Origin: Edaphochlamys debaryana
Taxonomy: Eukaryota > Chlorophyta > Chlorophyceae > Chlamydomonadales
Direction: 5' to 3'
Length of the DNA: 64,000 nucleotides
Assembly: GCA_016858145.1 (NCBI GenBank)
Contig: JAEHOE010000119.1
Location: 310,001-374,000 of the forward strand
The first letter of the stretch is position 1, and each line of letters begins with the position of its first letter. The notes beneath the pieces were generated by a model. That model searched no databases. It saw nothing but the letters and a program-made list of their open reading frames with translations, and was not told the origin of the DNA. Positions 22,701 through 33,449 of this stretch are shown here, one piece after another. The position numbers and the translations under genes are program-made.

Positions 22701-24911
22701 CGTCGGACTGCCTCGTGCTCCCGCCTGTGGTTGGCGGCTTCGGCCTCCTACCGCTGCGTGAGCACGTTCAGGCCCGGCATGCTTGCCTGGCCTCACGCTT
22801 TATCCAAGGCGCGCTGGGCTTCTTGCCTAGTGTGCCCACCTGGGTGGCGGTGGCGATGGCGCAACTTCGTCGTCTCCATCCGGCCGCCCACCCCCTCGCC
22901 CTCCTCACTGCAGCCGCTGGCGGGCGCCTCTTCGGATGCCCCATCCCCAGCGACTGCCCCGCCCTCAAACGTCTTGTCTCTGCCTTCACTACTCTTCCGC
23001 CGCCGGCTGTGCTTGCGTGGGACTTGCTGGCAGCGGGGCCATGGTGCTACCACGCTCCGCTGTGGGGCAATCCCGCGCTTGATGCTGGCGGCGAGCCTCT
23101 ACATGTGGCTTTCCCCGACCTCTTCGACGTGCCTTCGCTTCGTTGCGTGGGCATGGCGGTTGCGGTGGTGGATGCCTTCCGTCGCTTCAACCGTCAATGG
23201 GAGCGGCGGCCTGGCGGGCGCCCGTCGCCGCGCTGGGCTCGCCGTTGCCTGCCCCTGTACCGCTCTGACGTCGTTCTTGGTGTGCTCGGCGTCTCGGAAT
23301 GGTTCACACTACCGTCCGAGCTCCACTGCGGAGTTCGGGCCGCTGGCCTCTTTGCAGCACTGCTGCAGCGTATCCCCCCAGCTTGGGTGGAGGCTGCACG
23401 TGCTGCACGGCTGGCGCCTGGTGGGCCGGCCGCGGCCCCGCCGCTGCTGGCTGCCTGTCGCATCATCGCCCCTGCCGTGGGCTGGACGCTGCCGCCGGGT
23501 GCTCCCTGCCGCGTGATCCAGCTCACGGTTCGGGCCGCTACTCAGCTCCAACTCTCCGCGTCGGTGGAATCGCTGGCGCGGCGCCATCGGGCCTTCGTTG
23601 CGGAGGCCCTGTCCCTTCCCGCTGCGCCGCCTGAATCACTGTCTGCGTTCGCCGCAGCTCTGCGGCGGCTTTGGGCGGTGCGGTGGGAGCCGGAACACAA
23701 AGAACCGCTCTGGCGTCTGGCTCTTAATGGGTTTGCGGGATTTGGGATGCATGCAGCTGATATTGCTCGGGGAGTAGGCCCTGCGATGTGCCCATGTGGT
23801 GTGTGGATGGATGAAGGGGATCGGGCGCACCACTTCTGGTCTTGCTGTGTCGCTGGTGCTCTTCGTGAGGCCCTTGAAGAAGAACTGTACAGATGGACTC
23901 CTAGCTATGCCCTCGGCAAGCAGCATTTGTGGCTCGTGACTCCGCCTGTGGGCGTGTCTGGTGTGACTTGGGATGTGGTCTGCCTAGCTGCGGTGGCTGC
24001 TCTGGAGCGGGGACGTCAGTGGCTCTATGCCGCCCGCCCGGAGACAGGTGCCCCGCTTGGGCGCGCCACCCTTTCTCGACTTGGTTTGCAAGTGGTTGCG
24101 GAATTTTGGGCTCGTGTTCGCTCCTTTGCGGAAGACTGTGGTCAAGGTTTCAGTAAGAAGTGGAGAGACGTTCCGCCCGAGCACCCTTTCCTGGGCGGCG
24201 TCGCCGGGAAGCCGCGGTTCAACCCCCCTGCGGATGTCGAGCCGCCTTCCCCCTGACTCGGCGTGGTTGTGGTGCTTATGATGATCTCATGTGGCTAGCC
24301 CTCTCGGGCTGAGACTGTCGCTGTATGGGTTGGAGTAGGTGGCTGCCTCGGTGATGGACATTCCCTTAGGGTACGCCTGGGGTCGGGGGAAGTTGACTCT
24401 CTCCCCCTTGTGCGGGGCCGGCAGCTTGCTGCCCGCTGGCCGCAACCCTGTAATGCGTCATTCCTAACATGCGATTAACCTCAAGGTTGGGACTGGGTAC
24501 AGCAGCAGCCTGGGGACTGGGGACTGGGGACAGCAGCAGCCTGGGGACTGGGGACTGGCGCAGCAACACCCTGGCGTCCTCCCGATCCCACTGGCGGAGG
24601 TTGTTCTCCTCTGCAACGGGCCACACCAGCTCCACCTCCCGGCATCGCGGCCAGCGCTCAGCCCAGCGACCGCTCGCCAGCACCGGCGCGCTACTCGCGT
24701 AAAGCTTGGGCACGAAAAGCGAGTTGGGGATGATGGCGTCGATGCCTGCGCAGAGCGCCTTACACGCCAAGCGCGCTGACCATAAATCCTGCTTGCTAGT
24801 TGTACAGATGCTGGCTAGGAGCGTCTGCCAAGCCACGGCATCAAGGTTTGCGAGGACATGGGCAAAGGAGGCGGCGCGACTCTCGCGGCCAGGCCCGTCT
24901 GAGGCAGCCAT
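19717..24911 (-). CDS. family-1 gene B: F-box-like/leucine-rich protein, intron 1 disrupted by a retroelement
   Basis: Three exons on the minus strand: 24592-24911 (ATG at 24911), 20046-22218 and 19717-19854 (TAG), 876 codons. Exon 1 encodes an F-box-like segment (FAHVLANLDAVAWQTLLASI...ACKALCAGID) and the family signature ELVWPV. Exon 2 starts SWDGGPTLASFLASPLESRT-like, continues through leucine-rich repeats (SSLVLTGYGSTLL, LRSLQEVEICAY), then a very long Gly/Ala/Asp/Ser insertion, and ends with the conserved VPSTDALLVECGSGEARERV motif. Exon 3 is the conserved VLQAAWDGSSPALSRLERFR tail. The exon 1 donor is inferred: CA|GTGGGA at 24590-24591 is the only phase-correct choice I found, and a 29-bp tandem repeat follows it. 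Intron 1 is 2.37 kb against 157 and 188 bases in C and D, because a LINE copy sits in it. Expression may be impaired. A role as an SCF-type adaptor is inference only. Confidence 0.65.
22325..24460 (+). mobile_element. 5'-truncated non-LTR retrotransposon (LINE) in intron 1 of gene B, antisense
   Basis: The extra DNA in gene B's first intron is filled by an open frame with the layout of the C-terminal third of a LINE polyprotein. No catalytic reverse-transcriptase motif remains, so the copy is 5'-truncated, as is usual for target-primed insertions. The 5' edge lies after an in-frame TAA at 22322 and the 3' edge beyond the stop at 24256; exact ends and target-site duplications could not be fixed. 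Orientation is opposite to the host gene. Confidence 0.7.
22343..24256 (+). pseudogene. LINE ORF2-like C-terminal fragment (post-RT region and zinc-knuckle domain)
   Basis: 637 codons without a stop and without an ATG at the left edge. It begins with the region that follows the RT palm (YAVLQRVAHLPLSAFGRAF, SYALSKVLYHLEFSRLPSAS), then GGFGLLPLREHVQARHACLA, which resembles the tail of LINE reverse transcriptases. Near codons 475-500 it has a Cys/His cluster, CPCGVWMDEGDRAHHFWSCC, like the CCHC/zf-RVT motif near the end of LINE ORFs. The intact frame suggests a recent insertion. It is probably not translated as such. Confidence 0.7.
24486..24566. repeat. 29-bp tandem repeat near the gene B exon 1 donor
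   Basis: Two copies of a 29-base unit (AGCAGCAGCCTGGGGACTGG core) plus partial copies. It sits just inside the intron after exon 1 of gene B and complicates donor choice. Confidence 0.75.
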
Positions 24912-25221
24912 GGCACGTTACGAGCAGTAGTGGAGACGATGTCCTGTGTGCGCTCTGGTGGGGTGCGGGTCGGCTGGGCCGACACCCCGTCGCCGACCTT
25001 CGGCGACCCCCCCTCAATTGAAACGATGTCCATGCCAGTCCCCCGCCCCCGCCCCCCATCCCGTGTATTTCCTTTCCAAGCTTGCCTTCGCCAGGCGGCG
25101 GCGGCTCGAGGGGAATGCATGTGTTTCGCTGGCACGGGTACGATTGTAACCCGGGTACTGCTGCACCATTCGGCAGCTCGCTTTGCAGTCACCAGTTCAC
25201 AACTTAATGTCATATGTCAGC
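24912..25221. promoter_or_regulatory. bidirectional promoter interval between family-1 genes B (-) and C (+)
   Basis: Only 310 bases separate the two start codons. The C-proximal part, about 25081-25221, is duplicated upstream of gene D (about 28780-28906). It includes a shared block TGTTTCGCTGGCACGGGTAC (25122-25141; 28801-28820) followed by a GGGTACTGCTG echo. No TATA box is evident. Confidence 0.55.
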
Positions 25222-27760
25222 ATGGCAGCAGCCGATCAAGAAGCGACCGTGGCCACGGGTTTCACGGATGTCCTCGCGAACCTGGACGCGGTCGCTTGGC
25301 GTACTCTGACCGCTAGCATCCGCAACCAGGGCAGCTTAGGCTTGTGGTCGGTGCGCCGGGCCTGCAAGGCTCTCCGCGACGGCATTGACTCGAACATCAC
25401 CGTTGTCAAGCCCAAGCTCGACACCGGCAGCATTGCGCTGCTGGCGAGTGGTGAGTGGACCAAGATATGGCCCCATTGCCGCGAGGCGGAGCTCGTGTGG
25501 CCCGTGCCGGAGCACAAGTCCCTCCTACCGAGGGATCCCTTCGGCTTCATCCCCTCCGTGGTTAGGTGCGTCTCGCCAGGCTCCCACGGCCCAGCTTGAG
25601 GGGTCCAGTAGGCGTTATGTCCACGGGGGAACGCGGCGAGTGCGGGATGCAATCCTTCTCCCCTCACCGTAAGCCCCCTCGCCCCCTTCCGTTCACCCCT
25701 TGCCCTGCATCCGCCAATGCAGCTGGGACGGCGGTCCCACCCTCGCCTCCTTCCTGGCCTCCCCCCTGGAGTCCCGCTCGCGATTCACCAGCCTCCAGGT
25801 GGTGCTGGAGACAGCAACGGGCTGCCCTCCCCGCCAACCGCTGCCGTACACCGCCGTCTCGCGCCTCCTCGCCGCCCTCCCCGAGCTGCGTTCCGTGGAG
25901 CTGGAGGCTGGGCCAGGGTGATCACTCCCTCTGAGGCCAAGACCCTGTTTGCGGCCCTGGCCGCCCTCCCGCACCTCAGCAGCCTTACCCTGACCGGCAA
26001 CGGCAGTGTGCTGTTGCAGCACCCCGAACAGGGCGTGGGGCAGCTGACGGGGTCCAGCCAGCTCACACGCCTCGTCGTCACGCACAACAGCGAGTTGTCA
26101 CGCATGAACTACGACCCAGATGACGAGGACGAGGGCGATGACGACGACGATGACGAGGCACCTGCCCCCATGCTAAACCCATGCGCCGTACCGCCCTGCC
26201 CGTACGTCCACACCGCGCTGTGCGAAGCGCTGCCGTACCTGGGCTCGCTGCAGGAGCTGCGCCTCGACGCATACACGGACGAGCTCATCCTGTCCGGCGT
26301 GCGGAGCCTCCTGGACGCACTGCCGCCCTCGCTGCGGCTCCTGTCCCTGGCAGGGGCTCACGTGGGCGTCAGCACCGGCTCGCCCGGTGTAACGCTCACG
26401 CTGGACTCCGCCGCCAGCAGCCTGACTCTGGAGCTGGGCGCCACGGCCGAGCTGGGCTCCCTGGGCCGCTTCGCAACCGACGCCCTGCTGAGCTCGCGCG
26501 TCTCCGCAGCCGGTGGGCCCCGCCTGGACCGGCTGATCATAGCCAGCGCACTCGACGGCCAGGCCGCGGTCAGGCTGGGCGCCGGCAGCACGATGTGCCT
26601 GGCTAGCTTTGAGCGCTTCACGCAGCGGTTTGAGGTGGTTGAGGTGGATCGGATCCAGATTTCGGACGCCTCACCACAGCAGGTCGCGGCTGTGGCCGAG
26701 GCGCTGGGCGTGCCGCGGTGGCTGAGCCTGCGGGAGCACACGGTGGCGCTGCGCCTGAGCGATGGGGCGCCGGCCTCGGCGTCGGCATCAGCACCGGCGC
26801 CGGCAGGGCCGGGCGGGGCCGGCAGCAGCGTCGGAGGTGACGAGGCCGAGGCGGCTGCGGCTGTGGCTACGCCAGCAGAACGCTTCCTGGAGTGCCTGCC
26901 GGTCCAGGAGCCGTCGGCTTGGACGTCGCCGTTTTGGGGCAGCGACAAGGCCCTCCTTCTGCTGCGCGGTCCGGCGGTAACACGGCTCGTGACGGGCAGC
27001 GGCGGTGCTGAGAGGTTGGCGGCGGCGGTGCAGAGAATGGAGGAGGAGGCCGAGGCGGCGGCTGGCGCCGGCGCGGGCGGAGGCAGCGGCGGAGGCGGAA
27101 AGGGCTCGGCGGCGCCACTGTTTGCGCCCGTGGGGGGCCCGTTCGGGGCGAGCTCCGGGGCCCAGATCACGGCCTATGCCGCCGTGCCCTCCACGGACGC
27201 CCTGCTTGTGGAGTGCGGCTCCGGGGAGGCGCGGGAGCGGGTGGCGGCGGCGGCGGCAGGCGTGCTGGGGGCGGCGGCGGCGGCAGGCGACGGCGCTGGG
27301 GCCGACGCCAGCGACGTGCGGGTCACGCGGACCGAGGGCAAACTGCGGTACGAAGACCGGCTTGTGAACGTGTCGGACACAGCGCTGCGGCAGGTGAGCG
27401 GCTGGGGTTGCGGGCTCCCCGGGGTCTACGCCTGATGGCTAGTGAGGGCTGGCGAGCACGGCAGCCCCAAAGCTACGCCCTACCGGAAATGCCCGTCACC
27501 CTTCCATCTCCCCATACGCCGTCCTCCATCTGCTGCATTTGCCTCCTGTGCAAGGCAGTGCTTACATGCTGTCCCGGCCCCCTTGCTCCCACTCGCTCCC
27601 TCCTCAGGTGCTGCAGGCGGCGTGGGACGGCTCCTCCCCGGCCCTGAGCCGCCTGGAGCGGTTCCGGGCTCTGACGGAGCTGTGGCAGCGCCTGAGCGAC
27701 GTGCGGCTGGAGCCCGTCAGGCCGCCGTGGTGCCCCCACTACATGGCCTTGGTTTCATAG
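25222..27760 (+). pseudogene. family-1 gene C: F-box-like/leucine-rich protein with a one-base frameshift
   Basis: Exons 25222-25565, 25723-27393 and 27608-27760 (TAG) match gene D exactly in layout and phase. Exon 1 encodes MAAADQEAT..., an F-box-like segment and ELVWPV; an upstream in-frame ATG at 25207 would add five residues. In exon 2, D has GGGCCCAGGG where C has GGGCCAGGG (25910-25918), so the frame meets TGA at 25919-25921 right after ...VELEAGPG. Reading resumes in the other frame as VITPSEAKTLFAALAALPHL and continues uninterrupted for about 490 codons to the donor, then exon 3 (VLQAAWDGSSPALSRL...). An acidic insertion (DDEDEGDDDDDDEA) is unique to C. The rest is near-identical to D, so duplication and break are recent. 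A sequencing error at the C run is the alternative. Confidence 0.75.
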
Positions 27761-28472
27761 GGACCTTGGCGATGCCGTCGGCCTGGGCGCCATGCGCACT
27801 TGGCCGTGCTGAGCAGGGGTACTTCTCAACGTCTAACTGTCAGACGCTGATACTGGTCTCGGAGCGCCCGCCACGAAGCGGGTCCCAGCACGCTGTGCCG
27901 CTGCGGCAGCATTGATGGGCACGGGGCTTGGGTCCGCGCAGGGGTGAGGACGCAGGCGGCAAACGATGTGCGCTCTTCGTCAAACAGGGGCGCGACGTTT
28001 TTTTAGCATTGCGCTCAACCCCCACGCCGTGTAGGTGAAGCTTTAATGGGGGTTGGGGCTTGGTGCACACTCGCTAGACCAGGAGCACGATTCATGAGAA
28101 CTGGTGGTGATGGTGACAGGCAGGGGGCAGGCACCGGGACGTATGGCTTGCATGGATTGATAGCCCACAAGATAGCATTGGCACTGTGGTGATCACACTC
28201 CTGGTGTCGGTTGTGGCGTGGATTGAGCGGCCTTGCTTGTGTGCCGAGCAGAGGGGGGAGCGAGGCAGGGCGTTCGGGCCAGAGCGGATGACAACAATCC
28301 TCAAGTAGAGTACACGCGTGCCCGCGGTGTGGCGTTTGTTGCGCTTGAGGGGTTCTGAGTTATGACGTGGACAGGTAATGAGACAGAGAGCTGCCGTGAG
28401 CCCTTGACCCCTTGAGAGCGGGGGGCGGAGGAGAGCAAGGAGGCCGGGCAACGGCTCCCACGGACGGACGGA

Positions 28473-28568
28473 GTGGGTTCGCACGCAAAAGGAAGAGGTG
28501 GCCAGGAGCGTCTGCAAGGCCATGGCATCAGGACTCATGAGAGCGTTGGCGAGGGGTGGCATGAACAT
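28473..28568 (-). pseudogene. relic of a family-1 first exon
   Basis: The minus strand reads PLANALMSPDAMALQTLLATS, recognisably like VLANLDAVAWQTLLASI in exon 1 of gene B, including the run coding for QTLLA. The frame then degenerates. No other family-1 exon is attached. It is a leftover fragment opposite in orientation to C and D. Confidence 0.6.
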
Positions 28569-28779
28569 TGACCTGTCGAAGCCATGTACAGTGGGCGTGG
28601 TTGCTACCGATGGCTACCGGCGTGGAGGGGCGTGGGTGGGCCCTGGCCGGCACTTTCACCGTGCCTGTCACCCGCCCACCCCCCCGCCCCTTGCTTTCAA
28701 CGCGGTTTAGACTTCTTCCGCTTCATCGCCATGACCATGACTGTACGAAGGTCGTGATAGGGCGTGCGTGTTTCGCGGC

Positions 28780-28906
28780 CTTTGCCTTCGCCAGCCAGTG
28801 TGTTTCGCTGGCACGGGTACGGCAGTAACTCGTGGGTACTGCTGTGACAGCGCTCAACTTGCTTTGCACTTAACGTCCACTCCATACTCACACCGCACAT
28901 GGCAGC
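28780..28906 (+). promoter_or_regulatory. duplicated upstream module of gene D
   Basis: Homologous to 25081-25221 upstream of gene C; the best conserved block is TGTTTCGCTGGCACGGGTAC at 28801-28820. It shows the C/D duplication carried its promoter. Whether the block is a regulatory site is inference from its conservation relative to flanking bases. Confidence 0.5.
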
Positions 28907-31466
28907 ATGGCAGCAGCCGATCAAGAAGCGACCTTGAGCGCCACTTTCGCGGATGTCCTCGCGAGCCTGGACACAGCCGCTTGGCGTACTCTGACCGCTA
29001 GCATCCGCAACCAGGGCAGCTTAGGCTTGTGGTCGGTGCGCCGGGCCTGCAAGGCTCTCCGCGACGGCATTGACTCGAACATCACTGTGGTCAAGCCCAA
29101 GCTCGACGCCGACAGCATTGCGCTGCTGGCGAGTGGTGAGTGGACCAGGATTTGGCCCCATTGCCGCGAGGCGGAGCTTGTGTGGCCCGTGCTGGAGACG
29201 GTTCAGTTCGGCCGTTCCTACGGGTTCCCGCCCAGGTGCGTTTGCCGAACTAGGGGCACACGTCTGGTCTCAGTCTCACTAGCTCCTCTGCTGCTGTTGG
29301 TTCTCACAATCCATGTCACGACGGGCAGTCAAGGGGGGCACGGAGCAGGAGTGCTCTTGCACTCACCCGCCGCCCTCCCGCACCCACTCACCGTGCCCCG
29401 TTCCCTTGCATCCGCCAATGCAGCTGGGACGGCGGCCCCACCCTCGCCTCCTTCCTGGCCTCCCCCCTGGAGTCCCGCACGCGCTTTACCAGCCTCCGGG
29501 TGGTGCTGGGGATAGCAACGGGCCGCTCTGCCCACCACCTGCTGCCGTACGCCGCCGTCTCGCGCCTCCTCGCCGCCCTCCCCGAGCTGCGTTCCGTGGA
29601 GCTGGAGGCTGGGCCCAGGGTCATTACTCCCTCTGAGGCCAAGACCCTGTTTGCGGCCCTGGCCACCCTCCCGCACCTCAGCAGCCTGGTCCTGACCGGC
29701 AACGGCAGTGTGCTGTTGCAGCACCCCGAACAGGGCGTGGGGCAGCTGACGGGGTCCACCCAGCTCACGCGCCTCGTCGTCACGCACAACAGCGCGTTCT
29801 CGCAGCTGGATGAGCACCCCAATGCAGACGCGTACGACATGGATGAGGCCCCATTCCGTGCCGTACACGCCGCGCCGTTCTGCCCGTACAACCACACCGC
29901 GCTGTGCGAAGCGCTGCCGTACTTGGGCTCGCTGCAGGCGCTGCGCCTCGACGCCTGCACACAAGTGCTGGACATCTTCGGAGTGCGGAGCCTCCTGGAC
30001 GTCCTGCCGCCCTCGCTGCGGTACCTCCACCTGCCGGTTGCTCACGTGGGGTTCAACTCCGCCTCCCCCAACGTAACCCTGACTCTGGACTACTACGCCA
30101 GCAGCTTGACCCTGGCGCTGGGAAGCACCGCCAAGCTCGGGAAGATTGCCTATCTGACTGACGTAAGCCGCTTCGCGACTGAGGCACTTCTAAGCTCCCA
30201 GCACTTCATGTACGGCGAGGCCCGGCTGGCCCGGCTGGTCTACGTCAGCGCGGTGGAGGGCCAGGCTGCGGTCAGGCTGGGCGGTGGCTGCACGGCTGAC
30301 CTCCCCGGCCTTCGGCGCCTGAGAGAGCTGTTTGATGCGGCTGAGGTGGACCGGGTGCAATTCTCGGAACCTTGTCCGGAACCGGACCAGGTCGCGGCCG
30401 TGGCCGGGGTGCTGGGCGTGCCGCGGTGGCTGAGCCTGCGGGAGCACACGGTGGCGCTGCGCCTGAGCGATGGGGCGCCGGCCTCGGCGTCGGCATCAGC
30501 ACCGGCGCCGGCAGGGCCGGGCGGGGCCGGCAGCAGCGTCGGAGGTGACGAGGCCGAGGCGGCTGCGGTTGCGGCTACGCCGGCAGAACGCTTCCTGGAG
30601 TGCCTGCCGGTGCAGGAGCCGTCGGCTTGGACGTCGCCGTTTTGGGGCAGCGACAAGGCCCTCCTGGTGCTGCGCGGTCCGGCGATAACAGGGCTCGTGG
30701 CGGAGGGCGGCAACGGCGGAGCCCTAGCCGAGGCAGCGAAGAGAATGGAGGAGGAGGCCAAGGCGGCGGCTGGCACCGGCGGAGGCGGCGGACGGGGCGC
30801 CCCAGCGCCGCTATTCGCCCCCGTGGGTGGCGGCCTGCTTGGGGCCCACATCACGGCCTATGCCCCCGTGCCGTCCACGGACGCCCTGCTTGTGGAGTGT
30901 GGCTCGGGGGAGGCGCGGGAGCGGGTGGCGGCGGCGGCAGCAGGCGTGCTGGGGGCGGCGGCGGCGGCAGGCGAAGTGCGGGTCACGCGGACCGAGGGCA
31001 AACTGCGGTACGAAGACCGGCTTGTGAACGTGTCGCACACAGCTCTGCACCAGGTGAGCGCCTTTTGGCGTTGATATGGGGTCCGCTTTAGTATAGCCAG
31101 GGCGGAGCCTCGAGCCTCAGAGTGCGGGGCGGCCTCCCGCGAGGGGTGGCGCTCTGTCTGAGCCTGCTCAGCGCCTTCATGCTGAGCCTTACTACCCGTC
31201 ATTCCTCACAATCCCCATGCTGTGCTCCTCCTCGCACTTGATTGCTCGTGAGCCTAGATAGCCGTGCTTACATGCTGCCCCGCCCCCTTTGTGTCCACCC
31301 TCTCCCTCCTCAGGTGCTGCAGGCGGCGTGGGACGGCTCCTCCCCGGCCCTGAGCCGCCTGGAGCGGTTCCGGGATGTGACGGAGCTGTGGCAGCGCCTG
31401 AGCGACGTGCGGCTGGAGCCCGTGAGGCCGCCGTGGTGCCCCCACTACATGGCCTTGGTTTCATAG
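28907..31466 (+). CDS. family-1 gene D: intact F-box-like/leucine-rich protein
   Basis: The reference copy of the family: exons 28907-29235, 29424-31053 and 31314-31466 (TAG), phases consistent, 703 residues. Residues 1-110 hold an F-box-like segment (FADVLASLDTAAWRTLTASI...WSVRRACKALRDGID) and ELVWPV. Exon 2 opens SWDGGPTLASFLASPLESRT and carries leucine-rich stretches (LPELRSVELEAG, LPHLSSLVLTGNGSVLL, LGSLQALRLDAC), a Ser/Ala/Pro-rich linker, FWGSDKALLVLRGPA and VPSTDALLVECGSGEARERV. Exon 3 is VLQAAWDGSSPALSRLERFR... ending HYMALVS. There is no signal peptide or membrane segment. If the F-box-like reading is right, it would be a substrate adaptor, but the match is weak and no function is assigned. 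Confidence 0.75.
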
Positions 31467-33449
31467 GGACCTGGACCATGAGCTCATGACCACACACGCT
31501 GATACTGCCAGGGCCAGGGTTCAGCCCACGGTCGGTCCCGAACATGTCAGCTGTGGAAAAATTGCTGCAAGGCCGCCGGTGCCTGTGCGACGGCCGTGAC
31601 AAGCCGCGGTGCAACTGAAGGGCGAAGGGACGCTGATGTAGGTGGCGAGTCGTTCGCTTGCACCGTGGGATTGCACTGAGGGCTCGTTAGTGTACACATA
31701 CACTTTTGATGCGGAGTCGCAGGTGCGGGCTAGGGGTATGCTGTATGCAAAGTCGTGTGTTCACGTGACTGACGCGGTCTGGTGGTTGCTGTGCGCGGTT
31801 TGCGCGCTTCAGAGCAGTAGTAGGCTCTAGGAAGAGGTACTGTGTATTCACGACGCTTCAGAGTGGGAAGCTATAGCAAGGGGTAGCGGTCAGACGCAGG
31901 GCCACACGCTTGCTCTCAGGCCCTATGTGCATGACAAGGGACGCTGCCCTGCTGGCGGTGTGGAAGCCACTTTCCTCGCCCGAGTCGTCGAGGGCGGCCG
32001 AGGGCGGGCAAGGAATGTGCGGGCAGGGGGGGGGCAGATCTTTCCAATAACGACACCATGCTTTGGATGGTGCTTGCAGAGAGGAGCCCAAATCTGGTCT
32101 CAGAACTAAAAACGGAGGTTTTATATCGAAGTTATGGGGGAGGAAGTAGACACGGGAGACAAGTTACGCGAAAAGCAAGGCCAGCAAAGTGCAACGATTG
32201 CACTGGAAGTTATGGGGTGGGCAAAGTTCTCGTTCGGTCGTCGGTCGGGGGGCCCCGGTGGGTTTCGTCAAAGGGGCCGCTTGGACTTTGTTTCAGCGGC
32301 CCAGGGCACTCTCCGGCATCCGCGGGTCGGGACATGTCGGCATGGCAACTCTTCGACGCACACGTCGCTACCCCAGGCCGTCACCCCGGTGCTCCCGAAG
32401 TCCTCCGCCACCCGCAGGCTTGCGCCCCGCGCAGTATATGTCCAGCACGGTCATAGCATCGCCCCTCAGTGCCGAGCTAACGGTCAACGGACGGGTCGGA
32501 GCCATGGCATGGTCAATGGCTCCCCGCCAACTCGGGCAGCCCACCATGGTGTGTGCGCCCAGCGATAGAGCACGCAGGAAGGAGCATTTAGACACAGGAA
32601 CGGCTCAAACTGGAGTACGGGAAGGCCTTGTATGACAGTGTCGTACACTGTACGGGTCGGTCGGTCGTCGGTCGGGGGGGTCCAGGGTTTTGGGGGCATG
32701 GTGTCCGTGGGTTTCGTTCCTACCCCCCCACCCCCTGGTGCGGTCCATAGCTTATGTCAAGTTGATCACCGGCATTTGGGAAAGACCTGGGGAGAGCTGC
32801 TGAGTTGAGGGAGAGCTGGCGCACGGCGAGAATGGCACGGCAAAAGTGCTGACCTCCGGCATGCAGTTGGTGGAAGGCCTGGGGCAATGCAGGAGGAATG
32901 GGAAACGGGGACAAGGTCACGCGAAAAGCAAGGACATCAAAATGCAACGCCAGCCTACAACACTGGCGATGCAGGAGGGGGTAGGTACAGAGTCTCCAAG
33001 CAGCCGTGATCAGGCACGCGGCTTGGGAGGCGTGGGAGGCAGCCAGGCAGGCGGAGCCAGGTGGGCCATGGGTCGCAGACAGCTTGCAGAGAGCTCAGCG
33101 TGTTACCGGTACCTCCTACCTCGTTACCCCATGCCTAGCTGGAAGGGCCAGCCGTTGGAAGGTGGGGGCGCGGGGGCAATGTCCATCGTTGCCGCGGGCC
33201 ACATGCGCCGATCCCGCCCTTTGTGGAATGGGGGATGTTGCGTACGGCGCTAAGGGTGACCTCGAGCTGCTCTTCTAGCTCAAACACACTCTCACACCCA
33301 TAAGCATCATACGTGCCGGTCATTGCCGCACGCACAGCCACCTCACAGGAGAAGACCGGTAAATCGAACACTCTACCCGTTGCACCCTTTCGTCGACGCA
33401 GCGCGTTCATTGCATCAAGGCTTTTGCTAGATCTCAAGTGAAGCAGGCA
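31467..33449. other. intergenic DNA with dispersed duplicated pieces
   Basis: No gene is supported. Two segments recur within it. A 57-base piece at 32139-32195 matches 32891-32947 (shared core CACGCGAAAAGCAAG or ACGCGAAAAGCAAG). A GGTCGGTCGTCGGTCGGGGG piece occurs near 32235 and 32655 with GTGGGTTTCGT nearby in both. The order of the two pieces differs between copies, suggesting rearranged remnants of a repeat element. Confidence 0.5.

Larger units (their letters stand above)
27761..28906. other. interval between genes C and D
   Basis: Contains the 3' flank of C (no TGTAA noticed), a relic family-1 first exon on the minus strand (listed separately), and the duplicated promoter module of D. 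Nothing else in it is supported. Confidence 0.6.

Noticed and set aside
22343..24256. Host gene encoding a zinc-knuckle protein
   Set aside because: The frame matches the tail of LINE polyproteins, lacks a start codon and lies inside an intron of gene B in antisense.
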